Under the pieces are notes generated by a model, which made no database searches, was not told where the DNA came from, and was given only the letters and a program-made list of their open reading frames with translations. 64,000 bases of DNA from Demequinaceae bacterium (GTDB taxonomy: Bacteria; Actinomycetota; Actinomycetes; Actinomycetales; Demequinaceae), in assembly GCA_016933155.1 (NCBI GenBank), contig JAFGBM010000005.1:1-64000 (forward strand), read 5' to 3'. Shown here piece by piece: positions 42,132-51,145 of this stretch (position 1 is the stretch's first letter; the number at the start of each line of letters is the position of its first letter). The position numbers were made by a program, and so were the translations under genes.

Positions 42132-45100
42132 TCAGCCCTCCACCCTGAGGAGGGCCGCCGGATTGATCCGACGGACGAGGAGGGAAACCAGGAACACGAC
42201 GATGGCCAGCACGGCGGCGACCTCGGCGGCCAGGAGCCCGATGTTCCCCCAGGGGATGTCGACGATCACCCCGGGGACGGGGGGACGGCCATCGGGCCCG
42301 ACGGAGATGAGGGGCGCGACCAGGTAGCCGAGTGCGATGCCGAGGACCAGTCCGAAGAAGGTCCCGAGGATGGCGAGGAGGAGGCTCTCAGCAGACACCA
42401 GCCGGGTGAGAGCGCTTCTGGCCAAGCCGACGGCCCGGAGTTGGGCGAATTCCAGTTCCCGGGCCCTGACCGTGACGACGGTGTGGACGGCGAAGCCCAG
42501 GGCCGCGAGGACGATCGCGGCCGCCGTGACGAGCCACAGGGCGGCCTGGATCCCCACTCGCAGGGGATCGTCTTGGAGGCTGTGGACGGTGTCCAACCGG
42601 GTCGACGTCGTGGCATCCAGGGGAAGGGCATCCAGATATCGTGCCGTGTTCTCTTGGGGCACATCCGTCCACCAGCCCGTCACGCCGGGAGAGGGCGCCC
42701 CTCCCTGCATAAGCATGATCTGGAGGTCATCATAATTCGCCACGAGGGTGGGATTCCTGGGGGATCCGCCCGGCATCAACGGGACGGAGCCGACGAAGTG
42801 GACCGTGAAGACGGCGTTGTTGATCTCGACGGTGGCACGATCGCCGACGCTCAGACCCAATTGGGTGAGGACGGCTTGGTTCGCCACGACGGGGAGTTCC
42901 GCGACGAAGGGGAAGGCCCCCTGGGATATCGAAATCGTCCTGCTGAACAGCGTGGTCGACGGCACTTCCATCTGGATGTGAACCTGGTCTCCCTTGGTGT
43001 TCAGCGACGGTCCGATGACCCCCTCGGCCCGTCCGTACCATGAGACGTCCGCGGGGATCTCGGCGGCCACAGCGTCGTATTGGGGTTGGACCCCGGGCAC
43101 GGGGACGGGGGGTTGGGCGATGAGGGACGACACCCCGTCGATGGACAGTTCGAGTTCGAGTTCGCCTTCCCTGGCGATCTCGCCGCGGTCATTCTCGACG
43201 CCTGGAGAGATGAACCACAGGGTCTGCAGGCCGACGATCGAGGACGACGAGGCGAGAGTGACGCCAGTTGGCAGCATCGCCTGGATCGTGCGTTCCTCTC
43301 CGTCTATGGGGAGGGTTCCCCCGTCGAGGCTCGTGAAGGTCCCGTTTGAGTCTCGAACGAGCAGGCGGAGCCTCACCACCAGGCCGGCGAGGTCGGTTTC
43401 CGATGAGGTCAGGGTGAGGGTGAACTGGACCCCGTCGGGGTCACCGGGCAGGGGGATGCCCACCGTCTCCGTCGTGTCGCCCTTCGTGAGGGCCTCCGCG
43501 ATCGTCGAGCCTCCCTCCGATCCGACTCGTCCGTCGGTGTAGGCGGTGAGCCCGTCGTCCGTCGTGGCCACGAGGTGGACGGAGCGTCCGTTGATCCCCT
43601 GACCGGACCGACCCTCTTGAAGCGAGGTCGTCATCTCCCCGTCCCGCTCGAAGACCGGTGCCGCCGCCGCCCCAAGTTGGGCATTGTTCACCGCGGCGTA
43701 CTGTTCGAGGGGGTCCATATCGAGGTCGGAGACCTCGACATCGGCGGGGTGGAGGAAGCTCGCTTGGTCCTCCTGGGAGGTTCTCCAGGTGGTGAGGAAC
43801 GACATGGAGAATGACCCGACCGAAACGGCAAGCGTGAGAAGGAGGATCGCGGAGACGGCTCGCGCCGAGCGTCGGCCGACCTCCCACGCCGCGAGCGGCC
43901 CAACCGCATGCCGGCCCCGGGACGCTATCCCTTCAAGGAATTTCGAGGCCGCAGGGATGAGGCGCATACAGACGAGGGCCCCGGCAAGCAGGGCGAGGGC
44001 GGGGCCGGAAGCGAGCACGGGATCGACGCGGGCGACGCCGCCCGTGGTCATGATGGGGGATTGGTATCCCCGAAGCTGAAGGTACGCCAGGACGGCGAGG
44101 GCGACGAGGGCGAAGTCGAGGCCGGAGCGCTGGAGGGAGGTCGCTCGGCTCGGGCGGGAGCGGGCCTGCTCACCCTCGACGAAGGTGACCCCGCGCTTCA
44201 AGAGGGGCGCCACCAGGATGATGAGGAGGGCGACGCCGACGACCCCTGAGACGATCCACACCGATGAGGGCAGGCCGGGGTCCCTGTCCATCCCCGCCGA
44301 CTTCATGGGGCCGACTCCGGCAATCAAGCGGTACGCCCTATTGGCGAGCAGGGGGCCCGCGACCGTCGTGAGGGTGGACAGGACGACAGCCTCGATCACG
44401 CCGAGGCGGAACAACTGCCGACCCGAGGCCCCGCGCGCGGTCATGAGGTGCTGTTCGGCGTGGCGTCGTTCCGCCATCAGGCGTGACGTCTGTCCAAGGG
44501 CTGCGATCGCGAGAACGAGCAGCAGGAGCCCGGTGACCAAGACGCTCGACCGGGTGACGGCGAGGGAGCCGAGCACCTTGCCCAGAGTGGAGTCGGATTG
44601 GGTGAAGACGTCCACCGTGCTGGCTTTGGCTCCGACGGCGATCGTCGTGGACAAGTCGATGTCCTCCACCCCGTCGATGATGTCGCCCACGTCCACAAGG
44701 GTCGCCTCGGAGAAGTCCGGGAGGTAGTCGACGGTCAGCGTGGAGACGTCGAGGCCGTCGATGACGTCTCTCGTGATGAACAGGGGGCCGAACCCATCGG
44801 CCGTCAGCCGCCCGCCGCTCAAGGGAACGGCAAAGTCGGGCACGTAGCCCAGGCCGTTGTTGGGATCGAAACGCCAGAAGTCGGCCTCGGGGTCCCGGGC
44901 CTGATAGGCCCCCACGATCTCAAGGGTCAGCGCGTCTGCCCGTCGGCCGTAGGGGAAGACCTCCACCTCGTCTCCGATCGCGAGGGAGAGATCCTCCAGA
45001 AGGTCGATGGGGATCGAGGCCTCGATCGTCGATCCTGGAATGTCGGCCGGCCAGCGGCCCTCGCTGAGGACGGCGTTCTCCTCGACCCCGTCCTGGTACA

Positions 45101-45455
45101 CGAAGTACCCGAGGGCGAGAGGTCTGTCCTCTCGAGGGATGCCGAGGACCTTTCCCTGAATGCGGATCTGAGTCTCGAATGGCACGTCTCCGAAGAATTC
45201 TTCTGCCGCGGACGCGGAGCCCGAGATGATCTCCTCGGGGCTGGCGTTGGGCGAAAACGAGTGGGTCACCCGGATGTCGGCGTCCGGGGCGTTCGTCAAC
45301 GCTTCTCGGGCGGCGAACCGTTCCGTCGCGGAACTGAGGAGGAAGAGGCTGGAGAGCATGGTCGACGACAGGACCGACACGAGAAGGACGATGCTGAGCA
45401 GGGCCCACTGAACACGGGACCTTCGCACGGTGAGCCGGATCCGCCACGGCCTCAC
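42132..45455 (-). CDS. FtsX/MacB-like ABC permease (first)
   Basis: The 1107-residue protein has an N-terminal helix (WALLSIVLLVSVLSSTMLSSLFLL), a large outer domain, helices around GLLLLVLAIAALGQTSRLM and IVSGVVGVALLIILVAPLLK, a second outer domain and a C-terminal bundle (LWLVTAAAIVLAALGFAVHTV, LLLAILGTFFGLVLGIALGYL, LLAAEVAAVLAIVVFLVSLL). It probably pairs with the next permease as a heterodimer. The GTG start is preceded by GGAAGGA. A direct-repeat operator lies about 110 bp upstream. Confidence 0.88.
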   Translation of the reverse strand: MRPWRIRLTVRRSRVQWALLSIVLLVSVLSSTMLSSLFLLSSATERFAAREALTNAPDADIRVTHSFSPNASPEEIISGSASAAEEFFGDVPFETQIRIQGKVLGIPREDRPLALGYFVYQDGVEENAVLSEGRWPADIPGSTIEASIPIDLLEDLSLAIGDEVEVFPYGRRADALTLEIVGAYQARDPEADFWRFDPNNGLGYVPDFAVPLSGGRLTADGFGPLFITRDVIDGLDVSTLTVDYLPDFSEATLVDVGDIIDGVEDIDLSTTIAVGAKASTVDVFTQSDSTLGKVLGSLAVTRSSVLVTGLLLLVLAIAALGQTSRLMAERRHAEQHLMTARGASGRQLFRLGVIEAVVLSTLTTVAGPLLANRAYRLIAGVGPMKSAGMDRDPGLPSSVWIVSGVVGVALLIILVAPLLKRGVTFVEGEQARSRPSRATSLQRSGLDFALVALAVLAYLQLRGYQSPIMTTGGVARVDPVLASGPALALLAGALVCMRLIPAASKFLEGIASRGRHAVGPLAAWEVGRRSARAVSAILLLTLAVSVGSFSMSFLTTWRTSQEDQASFLHPADVEVSDLDMDPLEQYAAVNNAQLGAAAAPVFERDGEMTTSLQEGRSGQGINGRSVHLVATTDDGLTAYTDGRVGSEGGSTIAEALTKGDTTETVGIPLPGDPDGVQFTLTLTSSETDLAGLVVRLRLLVRDSNGTFTSLDGGTLPIDGEERTIQAMLPTGVTLASSSSIVGLQTLWFISPGVENDRGEIAREGELELELSIDGVSSLIAQPPVPVPGVQPQYDAVAAEIPADVSWYGRAEGVIGPSLNTKGDQVHIQMEVPSTTLFSRTISISQGAFPFVAELPVVANQAVLTQLGLSVGDRATVEINNAVFTVHFVGSVPLMPGGSPRNPTLVANYDDLQIMLMQGGAPSPGVTGWWTDVPQENTARYLDALPLDATTSTRLDTVHSLQDDPLRVGIQAALWLVTAAAIVLAALGFAVHTVVTVRARELEFAQLRAVGLARSALTRLVSAESLLLAILGTFFGLVLGIALGYLVAPLISVGPDGRPPVPGVIVDIPWGNIGLLAAEVAAVLAIVVFLVSLLVRRINPAALLRVEG

Positions 45456-45561
45456 GGGTTTTCCTTCCGCTCAGGGGAGATGCAGACCCGCCTGTCGTGG
45501 GTCCGTGCCATCCTCCCACGGTGGCAGGACCCGGCGGTACTCGGAACCAAGACGCCAGAGG

Positions 45562-45578
45562 GTTACCGAATCGTTACC
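45562..45578 (-). promoter_or_regulatory. direct-repeat operator upstream of the ABC operon
   Basis: On the minus strand GGTAAC occurs twice with an 11-bp period (GGTAACGATTCGGTAAC). The GTAAC-N6-GTAAC layout fits a response-regulator dimer and resembles MtrA-type sites; the factor assignment is inference. It sits between DUF2505 and the first permease, upstream of the operon. Confidence 0.45.
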
Positions 45579-45602
45579 AGGCCGGGTGGAGGCGGGCCGC
45601 CT

Positions 45603-46112
45603 TCAGGCCCTGGCGAGCCAGGCATCGGCTGCGACGAGTTCCTTCTCGATGGCCTCGGCGAGGGAGTCGATGATCGCCTGGGTGACCAGACCCGCAAGGA
45701 AGGGCATGTGAACCGAGACGGTTCCCCTGAGGGTGAGTTCCGTACTGTCCCCTCGGGCGGCGAGGCGGATGGTCCCGGCCGCTCGCGCGGGGACCCCCAC
45801 GATGTCGATGGCGAAGGTCCCCTCGCGGACGCCCTCACCGGGGGGTTCCCACGCCTCCGAGTACCTGACGGTGACGGACGAACCCAGGAAGGGCCGGAAC
45901 TCCGGTTGGAGGCCGTCCGTTGCCATGGTCCGGCGGATCGCTACAGTGAAGGCCGTCCCGGCGTCCCCGTCGACTATCGCGTCGCATTCGGATGCCCCGA
46001 CGGCGAGGCCCCGTTCGTGGGCGAAATCCGCGTTCGCATACATGGCGGCGACCCGCTCGATCGGCGCATCGAAGGCATGATCGGCGACGAGGTCGGCCTT
46101 TCCTTCTGGCAT
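45603..46112 (-). CDS. DUF2505 family protein (START-like fold)
   Basis: The 169-residue protein matches the actinobacterial DUF2505 family, with an N-terminal FDAPIERVAAMYAN helix-strand segment, VAIRRTM, VRYSEAWE and a closing amphipathic helix (IIDSLAEAIEKELVAADAWL). The fold is of the SRPBCC/START type that binds hydrophobic ligands; no ligand is known. TATTCT lies 7 nt before the ATG, suggesting a leaderless start. It is divergent from pdtaS with a 42-bp gap. Confidence 0.85.
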   Translation of the reverse strand: MPEGKADLVADHAFDAPIERVAAMYANADFAHERGLAVGASECDAIVDGDAGTAFTVAIRRTMATDGLQPEFRPFLGSSVTVRYSEAWEPPGEGVREGTFAIDIVGVPARAAGTIRLAARGDSTELTLRGTVSVHMPFLAGLVTQAIIDSLAEAIEKELVAADAWLARA

Positions 46113-46154
46113 GCCTGCAAGAATACCCGGGGAATGCTGCCCTAGTCTGGTTTC

Positions 46155-47597
46155 ATGGCGACCTTGCGGGAGCGGGCGGAACGCCACGGCCCGATGTCGG
46201 ACGCTGAGGCGGAGTGGCTGACGCTTCTCGCCTCCGATTGGCAGATCATCGCCGACCTCTCTTTCGCCGACCTCGTCATGTGGCGTCGGGTGGAGGCCGG
46301 CTTCGTCGCCATCGCCCAATGCCGACCCCAGACAGGGCCGACCGTGCATCAGGACGATGTCGTCGGGGCCTTCGCCCCTGCGGGTAAGGTCGCCACCCTT
46401 CAGCGGGCCCTCGACGAGATGACTCTGGTGGCGACCCGAGAGCCCCGGTGGGACGAGCACTACGCGGTCAGGGAGGATGCCCTTCCCGTCGTCATGGACG
46501 GGGTGGCCATCGCACTTCTGACCCGAGAGGTATCTCAAGCCGTCTCCCGGAGTTCGAGCCGACTCGAGCTCAACCACAAGGGTGCTGCGGAGGACATCAT
46601 CGGGATGATCATCCGGGGGGAGTTCCCGATGCTCACCTCGGTCCAGGGTCCCAGGAGGGGGGCTCCGCGCGTCGGGGACGGGATCATCCGGCTCGACGAC
46701 CAGGGCCATGTCACCTATGCCAGTCCGAACGCCCTCTCGTGCTTCCATCGCCTGGGGGTCACGGGGACGATCGTCGGCCGATCATTGCCCCGCATCACCA
46801 GCGAGGTCATTTCCAACAAGGGGACCATCGATGAGACCTTGGCCATGGTGGTCATGGGCAGGGCGGCCTGGCGGACCGACCTCGAGGCAAATGGGGGATG
46901 CCTCTCCCTCCGGGCGATACCGACCCTCGTCAAGGGGGTGAGGACGGGGGCCCTGCTCCTGGTTCGTGACGTCTCGGAACTCCGTCGTCGGGAAAGGGAG
47001 CTCATCACCAAGGACGCGACCATCAGGGAGATCCATCATCGGGTCAAGAACAACCTTCAGACGGTGGCGGCCCTGCTCCGGCTTCAGAGTCGGCGGCTCG
47101 AGGCCCCGGAGGCCAAGGCCGCGCTCGCGGAGGCCATGCGCCGGGTGTCGACGATCGCGCTTGTTCACGAGACCCTGTCCGGCACCCTGGATGAGCTCGT
47201 GAACTTCGATGATCTCGTGGTCAGGAGCGTTCGGATGATCGCGGATGTCGCTACGGCCGACGTGAGGGTCAAGATCGTTCGGGAGGGAGACTTCGGCCTC
47301 ATCCCGGCCTCGGTGGCGTCTTCGCTCGCCCTAGTGGTGACGGAACTGGTCACCAATGCGGTCGAGCACGGCTTCACGGGCAGATCGAGCGGGACGGTGA
47401 CCATCAGGGCGGAACGAGACGGTGAGGCCCTTCACGCCGTCATCGCGGATGACGGGGTGGGGATTCGATCCAAGCCATCCGGCTTGGGGGCACAGATCGT
47501 GACGACCCTCATCGAGAACGAACTCGGCGGGCAACTGGAGTGGCGATCCGTGGACCAGGGTAGCGAGGTCGACATCCGGATCAATGTCCGCATCTAG
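46155..47597 (+). CDS. pdtaS: PdtaS-type soluble histidine kinase
   Basis: The 480-residue cytosolic sensor has an N-terminal GAF-like domain (about residues 10-150), a PAS domain (GIIRLDDQGHVTYASPNALS), a HisKA_2 dimerisation domain with REIHHRVKNNLQTV (His294/His295, the latter the likely phosphoacceptor) and an HATPase_c domain (ELVTNAVEHGF, ADDGVGI, GLGAQIVTTLI). PdtaS signals to the antiterminator PdtaR, which is not in this window. TAGTCT lies 6 nt before the ATG, indicating a leaderless start. The pairing with whiB1 is conserved in mycobacteria. Confidence 0.94.
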   Translation: MATLRERAERHGPMSDAEAEWLTLLASDWQIIADLSFADLVMWRRVEAGFVAIAQCRPQTGPTVHQDDVVGAFAPAGKVATLQRALDEMTLVATREPRWDEHYAVREDALPVVMDGVAIALLTREVSQAVSRSSSRLELNHKGAAEDIIGMIIRGEFPMLTSVQGPRRGAPRVGDGIIRLDDQGHVTYASPNALSCFHRLGVTGTIVGRSLPRITSEVISNKGTIDETLAMVVMGRAAWRTDLEANGGCLSLRAIPTLVKGVRTGALLLVRDVSELRRRERELITKDATIREIHHRVKNNLQTVAALLRLQSRRLEAPEAKAALAEAMRRVSTIALVHETLSGTLDELVNFDDLVVRSVRMIADVATADVRVKIVREGDFGLIPASVASSLALVVTELVTNAVEHGFTGRSSGTVTIRAERDGEALHAVIADDGVGIRSKPSGLGAQIVTTLIENELGGQLEWRSVDQGSEVDIRINVRI

Positions 47598-47614
47598 GGC
47601 GGACGACGGACGAG

Positions 47615-47869
47615 TTACTTGGCGGCGCGTCGGGCTCGGGCGGCCCGGCGCTTGAGCGAGCGGCGCTCGTCCTCGGACAGGCCCCCCCACACCCCGGAAT
47701 CCTGGTTGTGCTCCATAGCCCAGACCAGGCAGACCTCACGAACCGTGCAAGACGAACAGACGGCACGGGCACGCTCGAGTTGTTCGAGCGCCGGTCCGGT
47801 GTTGCCGATCGGGAAGAACAGCTCCGGGTCGTCAACATCTAGGCATGCAGCGCGATCGCGCCATTCCAT
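47615..47869 (-). CDS. whiB1: WhiB1-type Fe-S transcriptional regulator
   Basis: An 84-residue WhiB protein. The four cluster ligands are Cys9, Cys37, Cys40 and Cys46 (RAACLD; VCSSCTVREVC), followed by the GVWGGLSEDERR turn and a basic KRRAARARRAAK tail for DNA binding. Length and context opposite pdtaS indicate WhiB1, an essential NO-sensing regulator in mycobacteria that binds sigma-A region 4. AAGGAG lies 6 nt before the ATG, so unlike many genes here it has a leader. Confidence 0.94.
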   Translation of the reverse strand: MEWRDRAACLDVDDPELFFPIGNTGPALEQLERARAVCSSCTVREVCLVWAMEHNQDSGVWGGLSEDERRSLKRRAARARRAAK

Positions 47870-48003
47870 GGTGTACTCCTTGATTGCAGGTTTGAGGACG
47901 GTCTCACCATTGAGGGAGAGGTGTGGAGACATGCTCTCAAACCTCGATTTCCCAGGTTCTCATGGTTATCGAGAGATGACAAGGGTCTTTCGTAACGTTT
48001 TGA

Positions 48004-51000
48004 TCAAGGGCTGTCGTGGGCACCAGGGGCTTCCACGAGTTGGGCGGCGAGGGCCGATCCGTCCCTGATGACGAGGACCCGGCGGATCGGGGGCCTGGGG
48101 TCGATGAGGCCGTCCAACTCCCCCCGATAGCACTCACGGGCGAGGCGTTCCGTCGGCTCGGCCATGATGATCGTGCCCTCGTCGCGAAAGCCCCGGGCTC
48201 TCGCCAGGGGGCTCTCGATGGACTCGAGGTCGAGGGAGAGTCCCTCACGCGAAGCGCAGGCTCGAAGGGAGGCCTCGACCGCCTCCCTGGTCGGCCCTGG
48301 CGGGGACACAAGGAGGACGGGGCGCGAAGGGTCGACCGCGAGGGGACCCGCACGGTCGCCTCCTACCCCGATCACGAGGCCGTCTCCTCGGGGGAGGTCG
48401 GCGGGATTGACCCGAAGGGGAAGGGGATTCACGAGCGGCTCGTCGAGCCTGGCCGACTCTCGACCGACCTGGATTTCACACCAGCGGCCCTCGGCGCCGA
48501 AGCGGGCACGACCGGGAAGAGGAGCGAGGCCGTGGAGCTCCCTGGGCATGGGCCATGCCGCATCGTCGATGGCGTCGCCCCCGGCGAAGACGAGGAACGC
48601 GACCGCGTGGGACGCCAGCCGCTGGGCGCCTGCCTTGGGAAGGGCGACGGCGAGCGGGGCGCCGGAATAGGCGAGAGCGATCAGATGGTCGACCGGGGCA
48701 CCGCGGTCGACGTCCGCCAGAAGCGTCAGCGCCCTCTGGGCGTCGTCGACCAGCAGGAGGGCGTTCGGGGTGCGAGGGCAGAGCAGGATTGTTCGGGCGG
48801 CCTCCCGGGGGTCCGAGGGAAGCCACACGGGTCGGAAGCCCTCCGAACGAGCCTGGGCGGCGATCAGCTTGAGGGCCGTCGTACGACCAGATCGGGGCGG
48901 ACCGGTGATGAGGAGGAGTCCTGAACGGGGATCCCAGCGCACATCCGGCTGTCGGCGTTCCGACGGGACGTCGCCTCGGCCCAGCCACAGGCCAGGCGGG
49001 CGGTTCGAGGTCTCGACCGTAGGGTTGGCGGCTTCACCGAGATCGTGGGGAAGGGGGTCGAGCCATAGGGGGGCGGCCCTCGCATGGCCAGACCAGCGCC
49101 GTATCGCCGAGGCGGCCATGTCACGGGCCGCGACGGACAGGTCGTCCTCCTCGCCCCAGCATCGGATCCTCGGGGTGGGAACGACACAGGGCAGGGCGAC
49201 CTGAAGGGTGGTTCGCTGGGTGCCGGTCACGGCCATGGCTCGCCCGGGGACGTCGGCGGGGAATTCGGCGACATCGGATGTTCCGACGAGGTCGCGGGAT
49301 TCGGAGTCCGTCACGACTCGAAGCGCGAAGGTCGTCCCCATGTTCGCCCGGATTTCGGGCGTGACTGCACCGGCGGGGCGTTGGGTCGCCAGGATCAGGT
49401 GGAGCCCGAGGGAACGCCCCTGGGCTGCGAGGCGGGCGAGGTCCGGCAGGAAGTCCCGATACTGCGCCGCGACCTCCTGGTACTCGTCGGCGACGACGAG
49501 CAACCGGGGAGGCGCCCCGCCTGAGGTCTCCCACTCCCGGAAGGACGACAGGCCCTTCTCGGCGAGCGCGCCCTTGCGATCGGACAGCTCGCGGGACAGG
49601 GCTTTGAGGGCGCGCCGGGCGAGGTGGGGATCGAGGTCCGTGAGAAGACCCCTGACGTGGGGAAGGTCGGCACAGGTCCGGACGCCCGCTCCCCCTTTGA
49701 AGTCGATGAGGGCGACGCCGAGGTCATCGGGCGAATGCCGGAGGGTCAGGCCGAGGATGAGCGTCTCGAGAAGGGCGGACTTGCCCGATCCCGTGGTTCC
49801 GGCGACGAGGACGTGAGGTCCGTGCGCGTCCAGGTCGAGGACATAGGGGCCGGAGGCCGTCATCCCGAGGGGCACACGTAGCGTGCGGTTTTGCTCGGGG
49901 CTCGCAGGGGGGGACGCCACATCCGCCCAGCGGACCCTTCGAGGGAGGCTCCCTCTCCCGGATGCCCCGGCCAGGGATCGAGCAAGGGCCTCGGCCTCGG
50001 CCTCGGCCAATCCCAAGGGCGGCAGGCGAGAGACCTTTCCCTTGAGCCACAGGATCCCGCCATCTGACCGGATCTCCGCCCTGGCGTCGCACCACGAGGG
50101 CGCGGGCCCCTCGATGACGAACGCCACCTCCAGGCCTCCTGGGGGGGCATCGGGAAGCCAATCCATCCAGGGCTCGTGCCAGCCGTCCGCCCGGAGCCGG
50201 AAGCCGAGAGTCAAGGCGAGGGCACGGGCGAACGCCCGGGCCGGTTCGGGCCGTCCAAGGACGGCGATACTCCGAGGGGGGTCGGTCGACCAGGCACGAC
50301 GGGATGTCGACAGGAGCGAGGGAAGGGCCGCGAGGTCCCAAGGGAGGCGACGTCTGCGCGGTCGGATGAGCCCGAGGGAGTGGGCAAGGTAGGCGGGATA
50401 GGCCAAGCCGAGGGCTGCGAGATACCACCGTCCCGTCATGGCCGCGACCATGATCCCGCTGATGACGGAGCCCGCGAGGGGGGCCAGCCGGGAGGCGGGA
50501 TCCGATGCTTGAGGGGTAGGGTCGATGGTCGGGCAAGGCTCGACCGCCTCCGTCCCATCATCGTCGAGAACCGCGACGAGGGACGAGCCCACGGACAGGA
50601 TGTCCCCTCCCTTGAGTTCCCGGGATCGTCCGATCGCATGGGGCGACCCCCCTCGCCACACCGTCGTCCCATTGCACGAACCGAGGTCGGACACGGCAAG
50701 GGCGGGGCCCGCCTGGACGGCTGCGTGGGTCCGTGAGACGGCTGGGTCCGCGAGGGATAGGTCTGCCCCCTCTCCTCGCCCGACGATGGTTCCCTTCGGC
50801 CCGACGAAGGCCCGTCTTCCGGATTGGGGGCCCGCGATGACGAGGAGGGTGCGTCCCCTCGGAGGCGCGCAGGGCAGGCCCGGGTCAGGGGTGAGTCGTG
50901 CCCCCTCAAGCAGGGGCCACGTCCCGGCGGAGTGGCGAGGGTCGAGGGCGATATCCCCGCACCAGACCGAGGAACCCAAGGGCACCCCGAGGGACCGGGC

Positions 51001-51075
51001 AGCCGCCGCAATCTCCAGCACGCTCGTGCCAGTGGCCACCGCAAGGTCCAGGTCGTCTCCGATGGTGATCTTCAC
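48004..51075 (-). CDS. orphan EssC/EccC-like FHA-FtsK/SpoIIIE ATPase
   Basis: The 1023-residue protein has a ubiquitin-like N-terminus, an FHA domain (GTIVGRGEGADLSLADPAVSRTHAAV, here cited in parts: GRGEGADL, SRTH, NGTTV), two helices near residues 195-235, and three ATPase modules. The first is canonical (AGTTGSGKSALLETLI near residue 428; LLVVADEYQE). The second keeps GPPRSGRTT and LLLVDDAQ. The third lacks a P-loop Lys (VSPPGPTREAV). This is the type VII secretion motor architecture, yet no WXG100, EccB, EccD, EccE or mycosin is nearby. CACGAT lies 6 nt before the GTG. Confidence 0.85.
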   Translation of the reverse strand: MKITIGDDLDLAVATGTSVLEIAAAARSLGVPLGSSVWCGDIALDPRHSAGTWPLLEGARLTPDPGLPCAPPRGRTLLVIAGPQSGRRAFVGPKGTIVGRGEGADLSLADPAVSRTHAAVQAGPALAVSDLGSCNGTTVWRGGSPHAIGRSRELKGGDILSVGSSLVAVLDDDGTEAVEPCPTIDPTPQASDPASRLAPLAGSVISGIMVAAMTGRWYLAALGLAYPAYLAHSLGLIRPRRRRLPWDLAALPSLLSTSRRAWSTDPPRSIAVLGRPEPARAFARALALTLGFRLRADGWHEPWMDWLPDAPPGGLEVAFVIEGPAPSWCDARAEIRSDGGILWLKGKVSRLPPLGLAEAEAEALARSLAGASGRGSLPRRVRWADVASPPASPEQNRTLRVPLGMTASGPYVLDLDAHGPHVLVAGTTGSGKSALLETLILGLTLRHSPDDLGVALIDFKGGAGVRTCADLPHVRGLLTDLDPHLARRALKALSRELSDRKGALAEKGLSSFREWETSGGAPPRLLVVADEYQEVAAQYRDFLPDLARLAAQGRSLGLHLILATQRPAGAVTPEIRANMGTTFALRVVTDSESRDLVGTSDVAEFPADVPGRAMAVTGTQRTTLQVALPCVVPTPRIRCWGEEDDLSVAARDMAASAIRRWSGHARAAPLWLDPLPHDLGEAANPTVETSNRPPGLWLGRGDVPSERRQPDVRWDPRSGLLLITGPPRSGRTTALKLIAAQARSEGFRPVWLPSDPREAARTILLCPRTPNALLLVDDAQRALTLLADVDRGAPVDHLIALAYSGAPLAVALPKAGAQRLASHAVAFLVFAGGDAIDDAAWPMPRELHGLAPLPGRARFGAEGRWCEIQVGRESARLDEPLVNPLPLRVNPADLPRGDGLVIGVGGDRAGPLAVDPSRPVLLVSPPGPTREAVEASLRACASREGLSLDLESIESPLARARGFRDEGTIIMAEPTERLARECYRGELDGLIDPRPPIRRVLVIRDGSALAAQLVEAPGAHDSP

Positions 51076-51083
51076 CGTATGAT

Positions 51084-51113
51084 CGTGGCGCGCCCCCAGG
51101 GGGGCGCGCCACG
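51084..51113 (-). terminator. strong hairpin after the mannanase gene, overlapping the next promoter
   Basis: CGTGGCGCGCCCCC pairs perfectly with its complement over about 13-14 bp. There is no U-run, so intrinsic termination is uncertain. Its foot contains the CACGAT -10-like hexamer of the downstream FtsK-like gene. Confidence 0.6.
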
Positions 51114-51145
51114 AGTCGCGATTGCCTGTGGAGAAACCCCGGCCT

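Noticed and set aside
48004-51075. A complete type VII secretion locus
   Set aside because: Only the EssC/EccC-like ATPase is present. The flanking genes encode WhiB1 and a mannanase.
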